A stretch of 64,000 nt of DNA from Methylomarinum sp. Ch1-1 (GCF_030717995.2 NZ_CP157743.1:3684501-3748500), one strand, 5' to 3'. Positions 9,080 to 18,873 are shown, counted from the first letter of the stretch. The notes: generated by a model not told the origin, from the letters alone. Made by a program: numbers and translations.

Positions 9080-9147
9080 ATCGGGTCAGAGGGAGCCGCA
9101 GCTCCCGTCTGCCCACAGAACCGTGCGTACGGGTCCGTACACGGCTC
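9080..9147 (-). ncRNA. Group II intron domains V and VI
   Basis: Minus-strand GAGCCGTGTACGG ... CGCACGGTTC (9147-9118) is the recognisable domain V hairpin with its conserved outer helix. It is followed by GGG CAGA C GGGAGC, a TGCG loop, then GCTCCC TCTG A CCC. That folds as domain VI with an unpaired A (9086) seven bases from the proposed 3-prime splice site, the expected branch-point geometry. Confidence 0.75.
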
Positions 9148-9148
9148 C

Positions 9149-10462
9149 TCACGTAAGACGAATCCATTGAGATACCTCAAACCAATGCGCTAACTGTCGG
9201 TCGGATCGTATTTCCTGTCCCATCAGGTTGATAAACCAACTGTTCGGATAGGCTCTCGTCACCGCTCGGGTTGCGGAAAGCGCCCACCGTTTCTTGTTGG
9301 AAAAGACCGTCTGGGCGGCTTGCTTTCGCGGTACGCCCCGTTTGACCAGGTTTCGATACAGATGCTGTTTCCGCTTCTGCTGACTCACCAGCCTCGCTCG
9401 TAATCGTCGCCGGATATGGGCTTCGATTTTCCTCAGCTGGGACGGGTATTGGGTCAAGCTGTAGTAGTTGGCCCAGCCCACGTACCACTGATTAAGGTCG
9501 GCCAGGGTGTGATTCAGCGTCTGATGGGTGCCTCGCGGCGTTAAGGCTTTGACTTTACTCATGGCCGTTTGCAGGGCTTTGTGCGCAATCGCCACCGTCC
9601 CGTCGACCACGGTAAAGCCTAAGAACTTTACCGCATCGGATTTAGCCACTTGGCTTTTCTCCCGGTTCACCTTCAGTTTCAGCTTGTTTTCGATGAATTG
9701 GCTGACTTTCTCCATCACTCGCTCCGCCGCCTTTTGCGACCCAACGAAAATGTTGCAGTCATCGGCAAACCGACAAAATTCCAGTCCGCGCTTTTCCAAT
9801 TCCTGATCCAGTTCGTCCAGAACAATGTTGCTCAGCAAGGGGCTTAACGGTCCGCCCTGCATCGCACCTTCCTTGTTGGGGTTGACGACGCCGTTGATCA
9901 TCACGCCACTGCGCAGCATCATGCCGATCAAGCGCAAGATGCGTTTGTCGGCGATCCGTTGCCCCATCCGGCCAATCAGCCGGTCGTGGTGAATACGATC
10001 GAAGAACTTCGATAAGTCGATGTCCACCACATAGGGTTTACCGCTTTCCACGATCCGTTGCGCCGCTTGCACCGCTTGGTGTTGACTCCGTCCCGGACGA
10101 AAGCCATAGCTGTGCCCTGAAAAATGCGGATCAAAGATCGGTTCCAGCAACAATTTCAGGGTCGTCTGTACCACACGATCCCGCACCGTCGGTATGCCGA
10201 GCAGACGTACGCCCTTGCCGCCAGGCTTAGGTATTTCCACTCGGCGAACCGGCGAGGGTTGGTAAGTCCAATCCTGCAATTCCTGTTGCAGACGACTTAG
10301 CTCTTCGTCTAAACGGGCTTCAAAGTCGGCTATCGTGACCCCGTCAATGCCGGGTTTGCCTTTGTTCTTCTTCACCTGTTCAAATCCCGCACTCAAATAC
10401 AACGTTGAGCACAGTTGGTCAAAGAGTCTTGGTTCCTCAATCAATCGGTCATGTTCGTTCAT
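9149..10462 (-). CDS. ltrA: Group II intron reverse transcriptase/maturase
   Basis: A 437-residue intron-encoded protein. RT blocks are visible in order: GKPGIDGVTI, PKPGGKGVRLLGIPTVRDRV, SYGFRPGRSQHQAV, VVDIDLSKFFDRIHHDRL, GAMQGGPLSPLLSNIVL, and the catalytic FADDCNIFV, where Phe replaces the commoner Tyr of YADD. The maturase X domain follows (TLADLNQWYVGWANYY, then RRRLRARLVSQQKRKQHLYRNLVKRGV). No C-terminal HNH endonuclease motif is seen, which fits intron classes lacking the En domain. The frame is intact, so the intron may still be splicing-competent. Confidence 0.92.
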   Translation of the reverse strand: MNEHDRLIEEPRLFDQLCSTLYLSAGFEQVKKNKGKPGIDGVTIADFEARLDEELSRLQQELQDWTYQPSPVRRVEIPKPGGKGVRLLGIPTVRDRVVQTTLKLLLEPIFDPHFSGHSYGFRPGRSQHQAVQAAQRIVESGKPYVVDIDLSKFFDRIHHDRLIGRMGQRIADKRILRLIGMMLRSGVMINGVVNPNKEGAMQGGPLSPLLSNIVLDELDQELEKRGLEFCRFADDCNIFVGSQKAAERVMEKVSQFIENKLKLKVNREKSQVAKSDAVKFLGFTVVDGTVAIAHKALQTAMSKVKALTPRGTHQTLNHTLADLNQWYVGWANYYSLTQYPSQLRKIEAHIRRRLRARLVSQQKRKQHLYRNLVKRGVPRKQAAQTVFSNKKRWALSATRAVTRAYPNSWFINLMGQEIRSDRQLAHWFEVSQWIRLT

Positions 10463-11157
10463 TTCACTTTTTTTTCTCTCTCTTGCAATGGCCTTTCTTC
10501 AATCTCGCGCAATCGATTCGTTCACTGTTTACGACGCGAATAGTCGATTGCTCCTGTCAGGCTGATCTCAGACCCTCAGTTTATAATCAACGGCCATGGC
10601 CGCTTACGTGTTCCACCCTTCACCTCCAACTTCCTGTCACTGGTTCGATGTTTTTCCCTCAGCTATGTCACCATAACCTCATCGGCATCGAACTTTACGA
10701 TTACTACGGCTTCATCTGCAGACCCTCGGTTCATCACGTCAGCATTACTGCTGCGCTTAGGGCTTAAGGTGTCGCAGTTACACCGACCCGAAGCCGACGG
10801 CCCTTCACTGGGTAAGATAGTCAACTTTATCTCGGTCCACCTACCTTCAATACAACAGCAAGTTACGGTGAGAATATCGGACTTCGGTGGACGCGGGCAC
10901 CTCATCCTCTTGCTGCCGCCTTACGAAGGTTCACTCTCGTTTAGGTGACCGATTCGGCTAGAGCTTCTTTCAGATTCCGCATTGGCTCTCGGTAACCGTG
11001 CTTCCCTGTTGGGTAGCTACCGGGAGTTTCTTTGGACACCCTTGCTTTCGCCTACTTCTTCCCTTCTCACAGGGCAAAGGCTGGACTTTCACCAGCTAGC
11101 TGACTACCATGCCAGTCACACCACTTCGCTGGCGCTCCGTTTCCAAGATTTTCAGCG

Positions 11158-11328
11158 AACGAAGATGATTTATCGCAGCCATTAGCCTATGGAATTTAGG
11201 TGCTGGGGGAATACGTTCCTGTGGCTTGATACCGTCTTAACCCTTGGCAATACATGATTCTTTTATCCCGAACTGAACTTGTGTTTAGGGCACAGAGTGT
11301 CTGTCGAGAAGCGCCGTAGACACTTGGA
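11158..11328. repeat. Right half of the interrupted palindromic module and MITE fragment
   Basis: AACGAAGATGATTTATCGCAG at 11158 onward and ATTTAGGTGCTGGG near 11203-11216 match the right arm of the uninterrupted module at 20960-21028. At 11281-11316 GTGTTTAGGGCACAGAGTGTC and GTCGAGAAGCGCCGT match the MITE subterminal region at 21170-21201. The fragment runs up to the stop codon of the caspase gene. No gene is seen here. Confidence 0.65.
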
Positions 11329-13665
11329 CTAATTAACCCTAGGCACGAAAAAGAACGGGCTGCCTTCGTGCCCGGCATGCAACATGGCCGAATATTGCGG
11401 CGACTGCTGAAAGCCGACCAAGGCGGCGGATTCCTGTACCTGACTGGAAACCGAACGGAACAATTCATAATCCTCCAATAAACCGCCATTCGTTCTCAAC
11501 ACATTCAAAAAAGCCTTGGCAAACACCGAATGCCGGCCACCACCACTATCCAGCACCGGTTTGACGCCGCCGGACGTCATCACCGTCCTGGCTTTACGTT
11601 TGACCATGAATTTAAGCCATTTCTTGCGTTTTTCCTCGGCCATCTGACCGGGCAGACGGGCAATGGCGCTTTGTGTCATCGCGCCTGAATAACAGGAATC
11701 GGCGACCACCAAGATATGCTTGGCAGATATGATATTCAAAAACTGGGTGATGCTATGGCTGGATAACCAATTCGCCGAATTGTCGGGTTCGGCATCGGTG
11801 GGCAGCCAATAAGCGCTTTGGTCGGTCTTATCGATTTCGCCGTGCCCGGCATAATAGATCAGCAAATTATCTTTTTCGGTCAACACCTTGCGCAAATCGT
11901 TCAATGCCGTCATGATCTGATGCCTATTGGCATTGATCAACAGCGTCGTTTTATAACCATAACGGTTGCGCAACACCTCATCGACCGCCTTGGCATCCTC
12001 CACCGACGTATTCAATGAAGGCAATTGCCGATAATCGCGATTACCGATCACCAACGCATAAAAACGGCCGAAATCAACGGACGGATAGATTTTGGCAACC
12101 GCCTTAACGGGTGGCGCTTGATCGATGACGCTATCGGTGGACGTCTTCGCCAATAAATTGAAATTCAATACACGAGGCTCGCCCTTTTTATAGGTGGCGA
12201 CGATTTTCACCGGATTTAAATCGTCGTTAACGGCGACAATCGTCTGAAACACCCCCCTATCGTCGACCTGAGCCGCTTTGCCGTTGACCGTTAACGAGAT
12301 CAGGTTTTGATAGGACGCCACTCTGCCGATAATTTTCTTGTTCTGTCTAATCGACCTTAGCTGATAACTCGGTATTCCGCGCGTCAACACCATAACCGGC
12401 TCGATGATTTCGATGCCTGCCTTAGCGAGCGTGACTTTGTCGGCAGAGTCATTTTCCAGACTGGCAACGATACTTTCGTTTTCGGCAACGCTCGCTTTCA
12501 GCTGTTTAATCTGCCTGCCCATCCTCAACAAATCCGCCTTGGCCATCTTGAGTTTGCCACGCAGCTGCTCGACCGCCAGTTTGTCCTGGGTCGTCACTGC
12601 CCGCCCAGCTTTTTCCTCGATCAGCTTCATATCGCTTTTAATGCCGATAAAGGCTCGGTGATAAGCCGACTCCATCTCTTTAAGCCGCCGCTTTTGCTCG
12701 TCCAACTTCTTTCTGGAAGACGAAACCCTGGTCTGTTCGCCTTTTTCCCGTTGCATCGATGCCGCCATCTGCGATAAGGCAAGTTTCTGCCGATCATAGG
12801 AAGACTGATTATCGTGGAGATCATTTTCCAGTTTTTCGATCAATTCCTGATTGCCGTCCGTCTTATTTTTTTCCCGTTGCAGCTGTTGCCGGGTTTGTTC
12901 CAGTTTGTTTTCGATGGCCGTCAGTTTACGCTGCTGGGTGGCATAGTTTTGTTGAGCCTGACTGAGCTGCTTGCGCAGACTATCGGCCTGTCGCCGATAA
13001 CTTTGGCTGGTTTGACGTAGACCCTGCAGCTTTTCTTCATAGCTGGAGGAAACCGCCGCCTCGGTGACCGAGGCGAATTGCAGATCGGTGTTTTCCAGGC
13101 CCGAAGCCTTACGGTACCAGTTCAGCGCCTCGGCCAAATTCTTCTCTACCCCCAAACCTTTTTCGTAGAGATGACCAAGATTGATTTGCGCCCTGGAACT
13201 GCCCTGCTCCGCGGCTTTGCGATACCATTGTGCGGCCAGTGCGGGATCGGCCATCCCTCCCAATCCTTTTTCATAAATTTCACCCATCATAACCTGCGCC
13301 TCGACGTTACCTTGCTTAGCCTGTGGCAGCCAGACACGCAATGCCGACGCATAATTAGCGCGATCGTAGGCGACATATTCACCGCCGCGCAGTTCGCAGT
13401 CGCCGGCGGTGGTCTTCACCGGCCTCCGCGCCGACAAATAAGTCATTTGGCTGCCCAGTTTACGAATTTGCCCGGGCAGCAAACAATCGACGACAAACAA
13501 TTTATCGGTCTGTTCGGCGCTATAGCCTTCGGTCGCGGTCAGATCGGCGCGGTCGCTGACCATCCCGGACTGGCAACCTAACAATAAGGCGATAGGCAGC
13601 ACGATTAGCTTAGGTTTGGTAAGTAATCGCAGAAAAATAGACGAAATTGTTTGTGACTCCAGCAT
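11329..13665 (-). CDS. Caspase-domain (peptidase C14) lipoprotein with Sel1 repeats and coiled coil
   Basis: A 778-residue modular protein. A lipoprotein signal ends in the lipobox LLLGC (about residue 30), so export and lipidation are expected. Two Sel1-like repeats (about 118-190; AQVMMGEIYEKGLGG, AQINLGHLYEKGLGV) are followed by a long charged coiled coil (about 205-400), a short beta-rich section, and a C-terminal caspase-like domain from about 525. The catalytic dyad is visible: His in LIYYAGHGEID and Cys in VVADSCYSGAM. ATG at 13665 follows a GGGGG-rich Shine-Dalgarno. Bacterial caspase homologues act in proteolytic signalling or cell death; the role of this one is unknown. The Sel1 repeats and coiled coil suggest partner binding at the envelope. 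Confidence 0.88.
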   Translation of the reverse strand: MLESQTISSIFLRLLTKPKLIVLPIALLLGCQSGMVSDRADLTATEGYSAEQTDKLFVVDCLLPGQIRKLGSQMTYLSARRPVKTTAGDCELRGGEYVAYDRANYASALRVWLPQAKQGNVEAQVMMGEIYEKGLGGMADPALAAQWYRKAAEQGSSRAQINLGHLYEKGLGVEKNLAEALNWYRKASGLENTDLQFASVTEAAVSSSYEEKLQGLRQTSQSYRRQADSLRKQLSQAQQNYATQQRKLTAIENKLEQTRQQLQREKNKTDGNQELIEKLENDLHDNQSSYDRQKLALSQMAASMQREKGEQTRVSSSRKKLDEQKRRLKEMESAYHRAFIGIKSDMKLIEEKAGRAVTTQDKLAVEQLRGKLKMAKADLLRMGRQIKQLKASVAENESIVASLENDSADKVTLAKAGIEIIEPVMVLTRGIPSYQLRSIRQNKKIIGRVASYQNLISLTVNGKAAQVDDRGVFQTIVAVNDDLNPVKIVATYKKGEPRVLNFNLLAKTSTDSVIDQAPPVKAVAKIYPSVDFGRFYALVIGNRDYRQLPSLNTSVEDAKAVDEVLRNRYGYKTTLLINANRHQIMTALNDLRKVLTEKDNLLIYYAGHGEIDKTDQSAYWLPTDAEPDNSANWLSSHSITQFLNIISAKHILVVADSCYSGAMTQSAIARLPGQMAEEKRKKWLKFMVKRKARTVMTSGGVKPVLDSGGGRHSVFAKAFLNVLRTNGGLLEDYELFRSVSSQVQESAALVGFQQSPQYSAMLHAGHEGSPFFFVPRVN

Positions 13666-13743
13666 TGCGACCCCCTATGAAATAGCCGGAAAAACGGCGC
13701 TTTCGGATAATTTAACACAGCAGCCGAACAAATGGCCCGATCA

Positions 13744-14925
13744 TTATACAAACTGCCCTGCACACCAGCCCGACGCCCAAGCCCACTGAAAATTATAGCC
13801 TCCCAACCACCCGGTGACGTCCAACACTTCACCGACGAAATACAGACCTTGCACGCGACGACTTTCCATCGTCTTTGAGGAAACCGCATTGCAATCCACG
13901 CCGCCGACGGTGACTTCGGCGGTGCGATATCCCTCAGTGCCGTTGGGCTTCAAGACCCAATGATTGAGCTGTGCGCCAATTTCCTTGAGATGTCGGTCTG
14001 CGCAGTTTTGCAGGGTCAGCTCCAACAATGTTTCGTTCACCAGCGCCTGAACCAGACGTTTAGGTAAAACGTGTGTCAGCAACGTTTTGACCTTGACGTT
14101 GGCATGGCGATCGCGCCGTTTTTTCAGATCCTCGATTAAATCGAGATCGGGTAATAAATTGATTTCGATCGTCTCGCCGGATCGCCAATAGGAGGATATC
14201 TGCAAGATGGCCGGTCCGCTCAACCCCCTATGCGTAAACAGCACGTTTTCTCGGAAATGCTTGCCTGCATGGCTAACGACAGCCGGCACGGCGATGCCCG
14301 ATAAACCGGCGAACTTGACCTTGTCTTCTTCGCGCCAGGTGAACGGCACTAATCCCGCCCGGGTCGCGATAACTGAAATGCCAAACTGCTCGGCCAGTCG
14401 ATAACCGAATGGCGTCGCCCCCATTTTCGGTATCGACAAGCCTCCGGTCGCAACCACTAGCTTTTCTGCGTCGATGGAACCGCCGTCGGTAGTCAGACTG
14501 AAGCCGCTCTGCTCCTTGCGCTGAACCTTTAAGATTTTGCAGCGCAAGCGTACCTCGACGCCATGATGGTCACACTCGCTCAACAGCATGTTGACGATAT
14601 CCTTGGCGCTGCGGTCGCAGAATAATTGGCCATGCTCGCGTTCGTGATAGGGTATCTGGTAGCGATTGATGAACGCCAGAAAATCCCATTGCGTATAGCG
14701 GCTCAATGCCGATTTGCAAAAATGCGGATTTTGCGACAGGTAATTCTCCGGCTCGACCGAATAATTAGTGAAATTACAACGCCCGCCTCCCGACATCAGA
14801 ATCTTCTTTCCGGCCTTATTCGCATGATCCAACACCAACACCCGACGTCCCCGCTTTCCTGCTTCGATCGCGCACATCAACCCCGCTGCGCCGGCGCCGA
14901 TAATGACGACTTCCGGGTTATTCAT
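13744..14925 (-). CDS. HI0933/YhiN-family NAD(P)/FAD-dependent oxidoreductase
   Basis: A 393-residue flavoprotein. The N-terminal FAD-binding Rossmann motif VIIGAGAAGLMCAIEAGKRG is followed by KILMSGGGRCNFTN (about 46), a hallmark of this family. VVATGGLSIPKMGATPFGY lies near 160, and the C-terminal FAD contact is LYFVGEVLDVTGWLGGYNFQWAWASG. The start ATG follows GAGGAAAATTATC. The family is widely conserved, but its biochemical substrate is not settled. It is transcribed divergently from the HDAC-like gene, with about 110 bases between them. The end of the frame lies 78 bases after the caspase gene start. Confidence 0.88.
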   Translation of the reverse strand: MNNPEVVIIGAGAAGLMCAIEAGKRGRRVLVLDHANKAGKKILMSGGGRCNFTNYSVEPENYLSQNPHFCKSALSRYTQWDFLAFINRYQIPYHEREHGQLFCDRSAKDIVNMLLSECDHHGVEVRLRCKILKVQRKEQSGFSLTTDGGSIDAEKLVVATGGLSIPKMGATPFGYRLAEQFGISVIATRAGLVPFTWREEDKVKFAGLSGIAVPAVVSHAGKHFRENVLFTHRGLSGPAILQISSYWRSGETIEINLLPDLDLIEDLKKRRDRHANVKVKTLLTHVLPKRLVQALVNETLLELTLQNCADRHLKEIGAQLNHWVLKPNGTEGYRTAEVTVGGVDCNAVSSKTMESRRVQGLYFVGEVLDVTGWLGGYNFQWAWASGWCAGQFV

Positions 14926-15034
14926 GATAATTTTCCTCGGTCATTAAACATTATTCTTTCATCGCCACCTTGTAATAAAAAGCAAAAGACGGTAAAAATG
15001 AAGATGATTTTAGCAGAATCCGGCATCGGCTCTT

Positions 15035-15967
15035 GTGACAACACTTTACTATTATCACGATGACTTCCTGCAACATGATACCGGCCCTGGCCATCCGGAA
15101 TGCGCGGCAAGGCTGACCCATATCAATGCGGAACTGGCCGGCGCCGATTTCGCCTCGCTGGTCAAAGTCACGCCCACGTTAAAGGAAAACATCCGCGACC
15201 ATATCCAACGGCTACATAGCCCGGCCCTAATCGAAAAAATATTCGCGATGATTCCCGAACAAGGCCATGCCTATCTCGATCAAGACACGGTACTATCCCC
15301 TGGTTCCGGAAGGGCCGCCCTGCTAGCCGCTAGCAGCGTTTGCGACGCGGTAGACCGAGTCTTGACGGGACAGGCCGATAACGCCTTTTGCGCAGTCAGA
15401 CCGCCGGGGCATCACGCCGAAGCAGAGCGGGCGATGGGATTTTGTCTGTTCAACAACATCGCCATCGCCGCCACTTATGCTAGACGGCAGTATGATTTAC
15501 AGCGAGTCGCCATTGTCGATTTCGATGTGCATCACGGCAACGGCACCCAGCAAGCCTTCTATCAGCAGGCCGAGGTACTCTATGCTTCCACCCATCAAAT
15601 GCCCCATTACCCCGGCAGCGGCCACCCTAGCGAAACCGGAGTCGGCAACATTGTCAATGTTCCACTGGCGGCCGGAGATGGCGGGCCTCAGTTTCGGCAG
15701 AAGTATCGCGACATCATTTTACCGGCATTAAAATTGTTTAAACCGCAGCTGATGCTGCTGTCGGCCGGCTTCGATGCCCACAAAGATGATCCGTTAGCCT
15801 CGATCATGCTTGAAGCCGACGACTATGCATGGCTAACTCGCCAATTGGTGGAAATAGCCGAACGCGAGTGCTCGGGACACATCGTCTCGATCTTGGAAGG
15901 CGGCTACAACCTGGCCGCCCTGCAGGAAAGCGTCGGCGCCCATATCAAAGCTTTAATGAATAGTTAA
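15035..15967 (+). CDS. Histone deacetylase family protein (acetylpolyamine/acetoin-type amidohydrolase)
   Basis: A 310-residue member of the arginase/deacetylase superfamily. Signature blocks are HDTGPGHPECAARL (about 15), RPPGHHAEAERAMGFCLFNN (about 122; tandem His), IVDFDVHHGNGTQ (about 160; zinc-binding Asp and His) and LSAGFDAHKDDPLA (about 245; zinc-binding Asp). Catalytic and metal residues are complete, so an active zinc deacetylase is expected. Bacterial members act on acetylated polyamines or other small substrates; the substrate here is not predictable. The start is GTG at 15035, without a strong Shine-Dalgarno. Confidence 0.9.
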   Translation: MTTLYYYHDDFLQHDTGPGHPECAARLTHINAELAGADFASLVKVTPTLKENIRDHIQRLHSPALIEKIFAMIPEQGHAYLDQDTVLSPGSGRAALLAASSVCDAVDRVLTGQADNAFCAVRPPGHHAEAERAMGFCLFNNIAIAATYARRQYDLQRVAIVDFDVHHGNGTQQAFYQQAEVLYASTHQMPHYPGSGHPSETGVGNIVNVPLAAGDGGPQFRQKYRDIILPALKLFKPQLMLLSAGFDAHKDDPLASIMLEADDYAWLTRQLVEIAERECSGHIVSILEGGYNLAALQESVGAHIKALMNS

Positions 15968-16089
15968 CCAATTCAACGCGTTATAAATTCATGCTAAAAA
16001 TTCGCTTCAATTATATCTAAACAGTGCGGCCAGGCACTTAAAAATTCATTACAATTTCGCTAACCAATCCATACACACAAGGCTAATCA

Positions 16090-18834
16090 ATGAAGACAAA
16101 ATACAGTTATTCGTTTCACAACGGCGATGGAAAAAACAAGGCCTTATTAGGCGGTAAAGGCGCGAATCTTTGTGAAATGACACAAATCGGCTTAAATGTA
16201 CCGCCGGGCTTTGTCATCACCACCGAAACCTGCTTAACCTATCTGGAGCTGGGCAAACTGCCGGAAGACTTACTCGATGAAGTGCGTCAGCAAGTCAAGA
16301 AAATCGAACAAGCCACCGGCAAGGAATTTGGCGGCGCCAATGATCCATTGCTGGTTTCGGTGCGTTCCGGCTCGGCCATTTCGATGCCCGGCATGATGGA
16401 TACCATTCTGAACTTGGGACTGAATAAAAAGACACTGCAAGGACTGATCGAACAAACCGGCGATCCACGGTTCGCCTATGATGCTTATCGACGCTTCATC
16501 CAATTATTCGGCAAGGTGGCGCTGGGCATCGATGATGAAAAATTTGACGTGCATTTCAATGAAGCCAAGCGTAAGGCCGGCATCAAGGCCGACGTGGCGC
16601 TCTCCAGCGATCAGCTGCAAGAAATCAGTGAAATGTTTCTCCGGGTCGTTCATGATGAAACCGGCCATCATTTCCCGGAAGATGTCTTTGAACAGCTGGA
16701 ATTGGCGATCAAAGCAGTATTCAACTCCTGGATGGGCAAACGGGCCATCGATTATCGCCGCGAATTTCACATTACCCCCGATGTCGCCAACGGCACCGCC
16801 GTCAACATCGTCACGATGGTATTCGGCAACATGGGCGACGACTGCGCGACCGGCGTCGGTTTTACCCGCAATCCCGCCACCGGATTCAATGAGATGTATG
16901 GCGAATATCTGGTGAATGCCCAAGGCGAGGACGTCGTCGCCGGCATCAGAACGCCCAAGCCGGTGCAGGAACTGGCGCATGAAATGCCGGAACAATACCG
17001 CCAGTTGGTCGAACTGCGCAACAAGCTGGAATCGCATTACAAGGAAGTCCAAGACTATGAATACACGATAGAACGTGGTGTGCTGTATTGTCTGCAAACT
17101 CGTAACGGCAAGATGAATGCCGCGGCAATGGTCAAAACGTCGGTCGACATGGTCAGCGAAGGACTGATCAGTAAGGAACAAGCACTGCTGAGAATCAATC
17201 CCGAACTGCTGGAGCAGTTATTGCATCCGCAGCTGGCGCCCGATCATGCTCATCCGGCATTGGCCCAAGGTCTCCCGGCCTCACCCGGCGCGGCCTGCGG
17301 CAAGTGCGTGTTCGATGCCGATACCGCCGAGCGTTTAGGGCAAATAGGCGAAGACATTATTCTGCTGCGCGAGGAGACCAAACCGGAAGACATCCACGGC
17401 TTCTTTGCCGCCCAGGGTATCTTGACCAGCCGCGGCGGCAAAACCTCGCACGCGGCCGTCGTCGCGCGCGGCATGGGTAAGGCTTGTGTCGCCGGCGCCG
17501 AGGATATCGCCGTCGATGTCAGAATGCGCACCGCGGTAGTCGGCGACATCCATATTCGCGAAGGCGATATCATCACGATAGACGGCAGTAGCGGCAATAT
17601 TTATTTAGGCCGAATCCCGACCATTCCGCCGAGTTTCTCACAAGAACTAAAAACCCTATTGGCCTGGGCCGATGATGTCGCCACAATCGAGGTGCATGCC
17701 AATGCCGATACCCCGGATGGGGCAAAGCTGGCGGCCAGCTATGGCGCAAAAGGCATCGGCTTATGCCGCACCGAACGCATGTTCAATGCTTCCGACCGCC
17801 TGCCGCTGGTGATCGACATGATCATCGCCGACGATGTCGAAGCCCGCGAACTCGCGCTGGCGAAACTGTTTCCGATACAGCGCGACGATTTCCGCCAGTT
17901 ATTCGAAGCGATGTCGCCGCATCCGGTCACCGTCCGTCTGCTGGACCCGCCGATGCATGAGTTCCTTCCCAACGAACATCAGTTATTGGAAGAAATAGAC
18001 GCCTTGCAGCACTACGCCAAAATCGTCCAAGGCCAGAGAGTCACATTGGAGACTTTGGGGACTCACGACGCCTTGCCCTCACCATTGAACTTGCTCAACG
18101 ATGAAGTCATCAACGAGGCGATCAGTAAAAAGGAATTAATGCTGCGTAAAGTACGGGAACTTTATGAAGTCAATCCGATGCTCGGCCATAGAGGGGTAAG
18201 ACTGGGCATGAGTTACCCGGAAATCTATCGCATGCAGATACGCTCTATTCTCGAGGCAGCGGCCTTGTGCGCCAAGAAGCGTATTCCGATAGAACCGCAA
18301 ATCATGGTGCCACAAGTCATTACGTCCCAGGAATTGAAAAAAGTGAAGGAAATCGTTGACCAGGTTCGTCACGAGGTGGAGGCCCAATACCGGCTTGAGC
18401 TCAATTTCAAGTTTGGCACGATGATCGAGACCGTACGCGCATGCACGCGTTCCGGTGACCTCGCCAATGTCGCGGAATTTTTCTCTTTCGGCACCAATGA
18501 TCTGACCCAGGCGACTTTTTCTTTCTCGCGCGAGGATGCGGAAAACAAATTCCTGCCGCTTTATAATGAATCCGGCTTGCTGCAGGACAATCCGTTCGAA
18601 ACACTCGATGTCAAAGGTGTCGGCAATCTAATGAAAATGACAACCGATCTCGGACATGCAACCCGTCCCGATATACATATCGGCATTTGCGGGGAGCAAG
18701 GCGGTCACCCTCAATCGATCCGCTTTTGCCACCATATCGGACTGAATTACGTATCCTGCTCGGCGCCGAGAATTCCGATCGCCAGACTGGCGGCCGCACA
18801 TGCCAAATTGTTGGAGCTTGACTACAGCCTATAA
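16090..18834 (+). CDS. ppdK: Pyruvate, phosphate dikinase
   Basis: A 914-residue enzyme, typical family length. The N-terminal ATP-grasp nucleotide-binding domain has GGKGANLCEMTQIGLNVPPGF (about 18) and RSGSAISMPGMMDTILNLG. The central phosphohistidine domain has GGKTSHAAVVARGMGKACV with the swivelling catalytic His (about 456). The C-terminal PEP/pyruvate barrel has GIGLCRTERMF, SFGTNDLTQ and GICGEQGGHPQSI. PPDK interconverts ATP, Pi and pyruvate with AMP, PPi and PEP. In methanotrophs and other organisms with PPi-linked glycolysis it can run towards pyruvate, but flux direction cannot be read from sequence. It sits about 120 bases after the deacetylase gene, with its own start MKTKYSYSF. 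Confidence 0.96.
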   Translation: MKTKYSYSFHNGDGKNKALLGGKGANLCEMTQIGLNVPPGFVITTETCLTYLELGKLPEDLLDEVRQQVKKIEQATGKEFGGANDPLLVSVRSGSAISMPGMMDTILNLGLNKKTLQGLIEQTGDPRFAYDAYRRFIQLFGKVALGIDDEKFDVHFNEAKRKAGIKADVALSSDQLQEISEMFLRVVHDETGHHFPEDVFEQLELAIKAVFNSWMGKRAIDYRREFHITPDVANGTAVNIVTMVFGNMGDDCATGVGFTRNPATGFNEMYGEYLVNAQGEDVVAGIRTPKPVQELAHEMPEQYRQLVELRNKLESHYKEVQDYEYTIERGVLYCLQTRNGKMNAAAMVKTSVDMVSEGLISKEQALLRINPELLEQLLHPQLAPDHAHPALAQGLPASPGAACGKCVFDADTAERLGQIGEDIILLREETKPEDIHGFFAAQGILTSRGGKTSHAAVVARGMGKACVAGAEDIAVDVRMRTAVVGDIHIREGDIITIDGSSGNIYLGRIPTIPPSFSQELKTLLAWADDVATIEVHANADTPDGAKLAASYGAKGIGLCRTERMFNASDRLPLVIDMIIADDVEARELALAKLFPIQRDDFRQLFEAMSPHPVTVRLLDPPMHEFLPNEHQLLEEIDALQHYAKIVQGQRVTLETLGTHDALPSPLNLLNDEVINEAISKKELMLRKVRELYEVNPMLGHRGVRLGMSYPEIYRMQIRSILEAAALCAKKRIPIEPQIMVPQVITSQELKKVKEIVDQVRHEVEAQYRLELNFKFGTMIETVRACTRSGDLANVAEFFSFGTNDLTQATFSFSREDAENKFLPLYNESGLLQDNPFETLDVKGVGNLMKMTTDLGHATRPDIHIGICGEQGGHPQSIRFCHHIGLNYVSCSAPRIPIARLAAAHAKLLELDYSL

Positions 18835-18841
18835 TGAGCAA

Positions 18842-18873
18842 GCCGGTTAGGCGATTAAATTCGCCCAACCGGC
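18842..18873 (+). terminator. Hairpin downstream of ppdK
   Basis: GCCGGTTAGGCG, loop ATTAAATT, then CGCCCAACCGGC forms a 12-bp stem with one mismatch, starting just after the ppdK stop. No T-tract follows, so it may be a weak terminator or an mRNA 3-prime stabiliser. The rest of the spacer to 19046 shows no gene. Confidence 0.5.

Larger units (their letters stand above)
9080..11121 (-). mobile_element. Group II intron with encoded maturase, apparently complete
   Basis: On the minus strand the element begins with GTGTGACTGG at 11121, fitting the GTGYG intron start, and has a long non-coding 5-prime region (10463-11121) that would hold domains I-III. The reverse transcriptase frame follows at 9149-10462. 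Downstream lie a domain V hairpin (9118-9147) and a domain VI-like hairpin with a bulged A at 9086, placing the 3-prime end near 9080. The total of about 2.0 kb fits the class. Exact boundaries are inferred from motifs. The intron lies inside a ~2.35-kb interruption of a palindromic repeat module. Confidence 0.8.
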
